Origin: Nautilus pompilius
Taxonomy: Eukaryota; Mollusca; Cephalopoda; Nautilida; Nautilidae
Reading direction: 5' to 3'
NCBI GenBank assembly: GCA_018389105.1
Contig: JACATO010000309.1
Location: forward strand, 1,488,001 to 1,552,000
Length of the DNA: 64,000 nt
Below are positions 62,831 through 64,000 of this stretch, in pieces (position 1 is the stretch's first letter; each line of letters opens with the position of its first letter). A program made the translations under genes and the position numbers. Below the pieces are notes generated by a model that searched no databases, was not told the DNA's origin, and saw nothing but the letters and a program-made list of their open reading frames with translations.

Positions 62831-64000
62831 GTCATAAACCGTAGCACCCCTTGCAAGAAAAACTTTAGCCACAATCCTAATCATTTGTAGTACTAGAATA
62901 TTGACACATTGATATTTGCATGTCACTCAAACTTCACAAAACTAAAGAATGACTAATCTTAATTCCTGTATTATAGATATCTGAAACCAACAGTTTCCAA
63001 AATCCCAAAGCTCTTAAATCGAGTACTGTCTTGAAATTCAGGCAACAAAACTTTATAAAAGGTTTCCATTAGAAAGCCAAGAAGTGTATTTACATTGTCC
63101 AAATAAATCTCAGATTGATGAATCCCCTTCTCCTCCAACTCTAGAACAAAATCTTTCCTAACCTAACCCCAAGATGAGAATAGAATGGGGTCAGATATTG
63201 TCTTAAGGGATAATATCTCAGGGGAATATCATTCAGATTCTGCATCTCTCGTTAGCTTAAATATGAATTTACCCAGACTATTTAATCACATCAATTTTAT
63301 AAATGAGAGAGAAACAAACATATTCCCTCTATGCCTACAATACCAATTTTTAAGTATGGTTACTGAAAAAAATTTCAGAATGTACTTTTCACACTTTTAC
63401 TACTATTTTCCTTACTGTTATTCTGCTGTCCATCTTTTTCTCTCTCTCTTTTTTTTTTTTTTTCTGTCTTGTAGTCCATTATCAAACCACAACATCTGTT
63501 GCTCTAGTGCTGTTCAGCTGCCTCCCTTTATTGATCAAGTTATTTCTTCAAAATTTTTATAATGGCAAAGCAAAATTGCACATCCAAAACTCGATCTTTA
63601 ATGATTTCTGTGTGAAATAATCAAAGGAAAATCTTAACAAAATAAGGCAAAGCAGCTGCTAAAAATAACTGCAATATATCCATATCCAATGAACAGCTGG
63701 TGGTGTCATCTGATTATTTCTTACTATCACAATCTAGATGACCAACCACCATTCATTTTGTATGATTAGCTAAATCATCCAAGGGAAATAACTTAAAAAT
63801 TAAAGCGTATAGTAGTAGTAAAGCAAAGATTTAAATGGCATAAAACAATAAAAATATCCATTAAAATAAATAATTACAGAAAGCAAAATTAATATCTATG
63901 TCTTTCAGTTAAGTTAAAAAACAGTGTGTGCCATTGTTCAAAATTATCTGAGCATCACAAATCTACTGCAGAAGCCACATTATGTGGTATCATTATTTTC

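Larger units (their letters stand above)
56507..64000 (-). other. RECK: RECK upstream intron (partial) with LINE remnant and hairpin repeat
   Basis: Upstream of acceptor 56507 I looked for an exon ending in phase 1 with CK1-type cysteines (CC...C-x3-C, then W-x-C) and found none. The signal peptide and CK1 are probably beyond 64 kb. The region holds a LINE remnant (about 60.9-62.3 kb) and a hairpin repeat (62598-62830). The rest is AT-rich with a CT/T-rich tract at about 63438-63465. Confidence 0.6.

Noticed and set aside
63185..63562. 125-codon plus-strand frame as a gene
   Set aside because: Its second half is low-complexity F/S/Y from a CT/T-rich tract; no family similarity.

Overview
This is AT-rich animal nuclear DNA, intron-dominated and full of decayed transposons. 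There is no bacterial gene organisation, and nearly all of the open frames are chance. The one host gene I can support is RECK (reversion-inducing cysteine-rich protein with Kazal motifs), on the minus strand. Four exons lie at 56424-56506, 14949-15030, 12299-12490 and 69-199. Their splice phases join exactly, and together they encode cysteine-knot (CK) repeats 2, 3 and most of 4. The exons are clear RECK but well diverged from the vertebrate protein. With a 41.4-kb intron, this suggests an invertebrate with a large genome. A mollusc, perhaps a cephalopod, is my guess, but the sequence does not fix the species.

Layout: exon 69-199 is followed on its 3' side by the start of another intron (1-68). 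The 12.1-kb intron 200-12298 holds a dead pogo/Tigger element (583-2694), a degenerate ~40-bp tandem array (4.58-4.83 kb) and a small diverged duplication (6.34 kb). The 2.5-kb intron 12491-14948 holds one foldback repeat. The 41.4-kb intron 15031-56423 holds a mariner (25424-26723), a nearly intact second pogo-type element (35516-37487) carrying a tRNA-like Pol III unit, three non-autonomous Tigger-like elements (17.5, 30.1 and 31.8 kb), two TTAA-flanked short inverted-repeat elements, a U6 snRNA pseudogene (40.65 kb), and several copies of a short CTAG-ended foldback family. It also holds a GC-rich repeat built as a chain of hairpins (51.4-51.8 kb). The 5' part of the window (56507-64000) carries a CR1/Jockey-like LINE remnant (about 60.9-62.3 kb) and a second, diverged copy of the hairpin repeat (62.6-62.8 kb). 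The exons for the signal peptide and CK1 were not found and probably lie beyond 64 kb.

The most unusual item is the pair of hairpin repeats. They share short sequence modules in the same order and orientation, but at matching positions they carry hairpins of different sequence, as if structure rather than sequence were kept. Next in interest are the CTAG foldback family, the tRNA-like unit inside a transposon leader, and three RFX X-box-like palindromes at 15.9-18.7 kb inside the giant intron.
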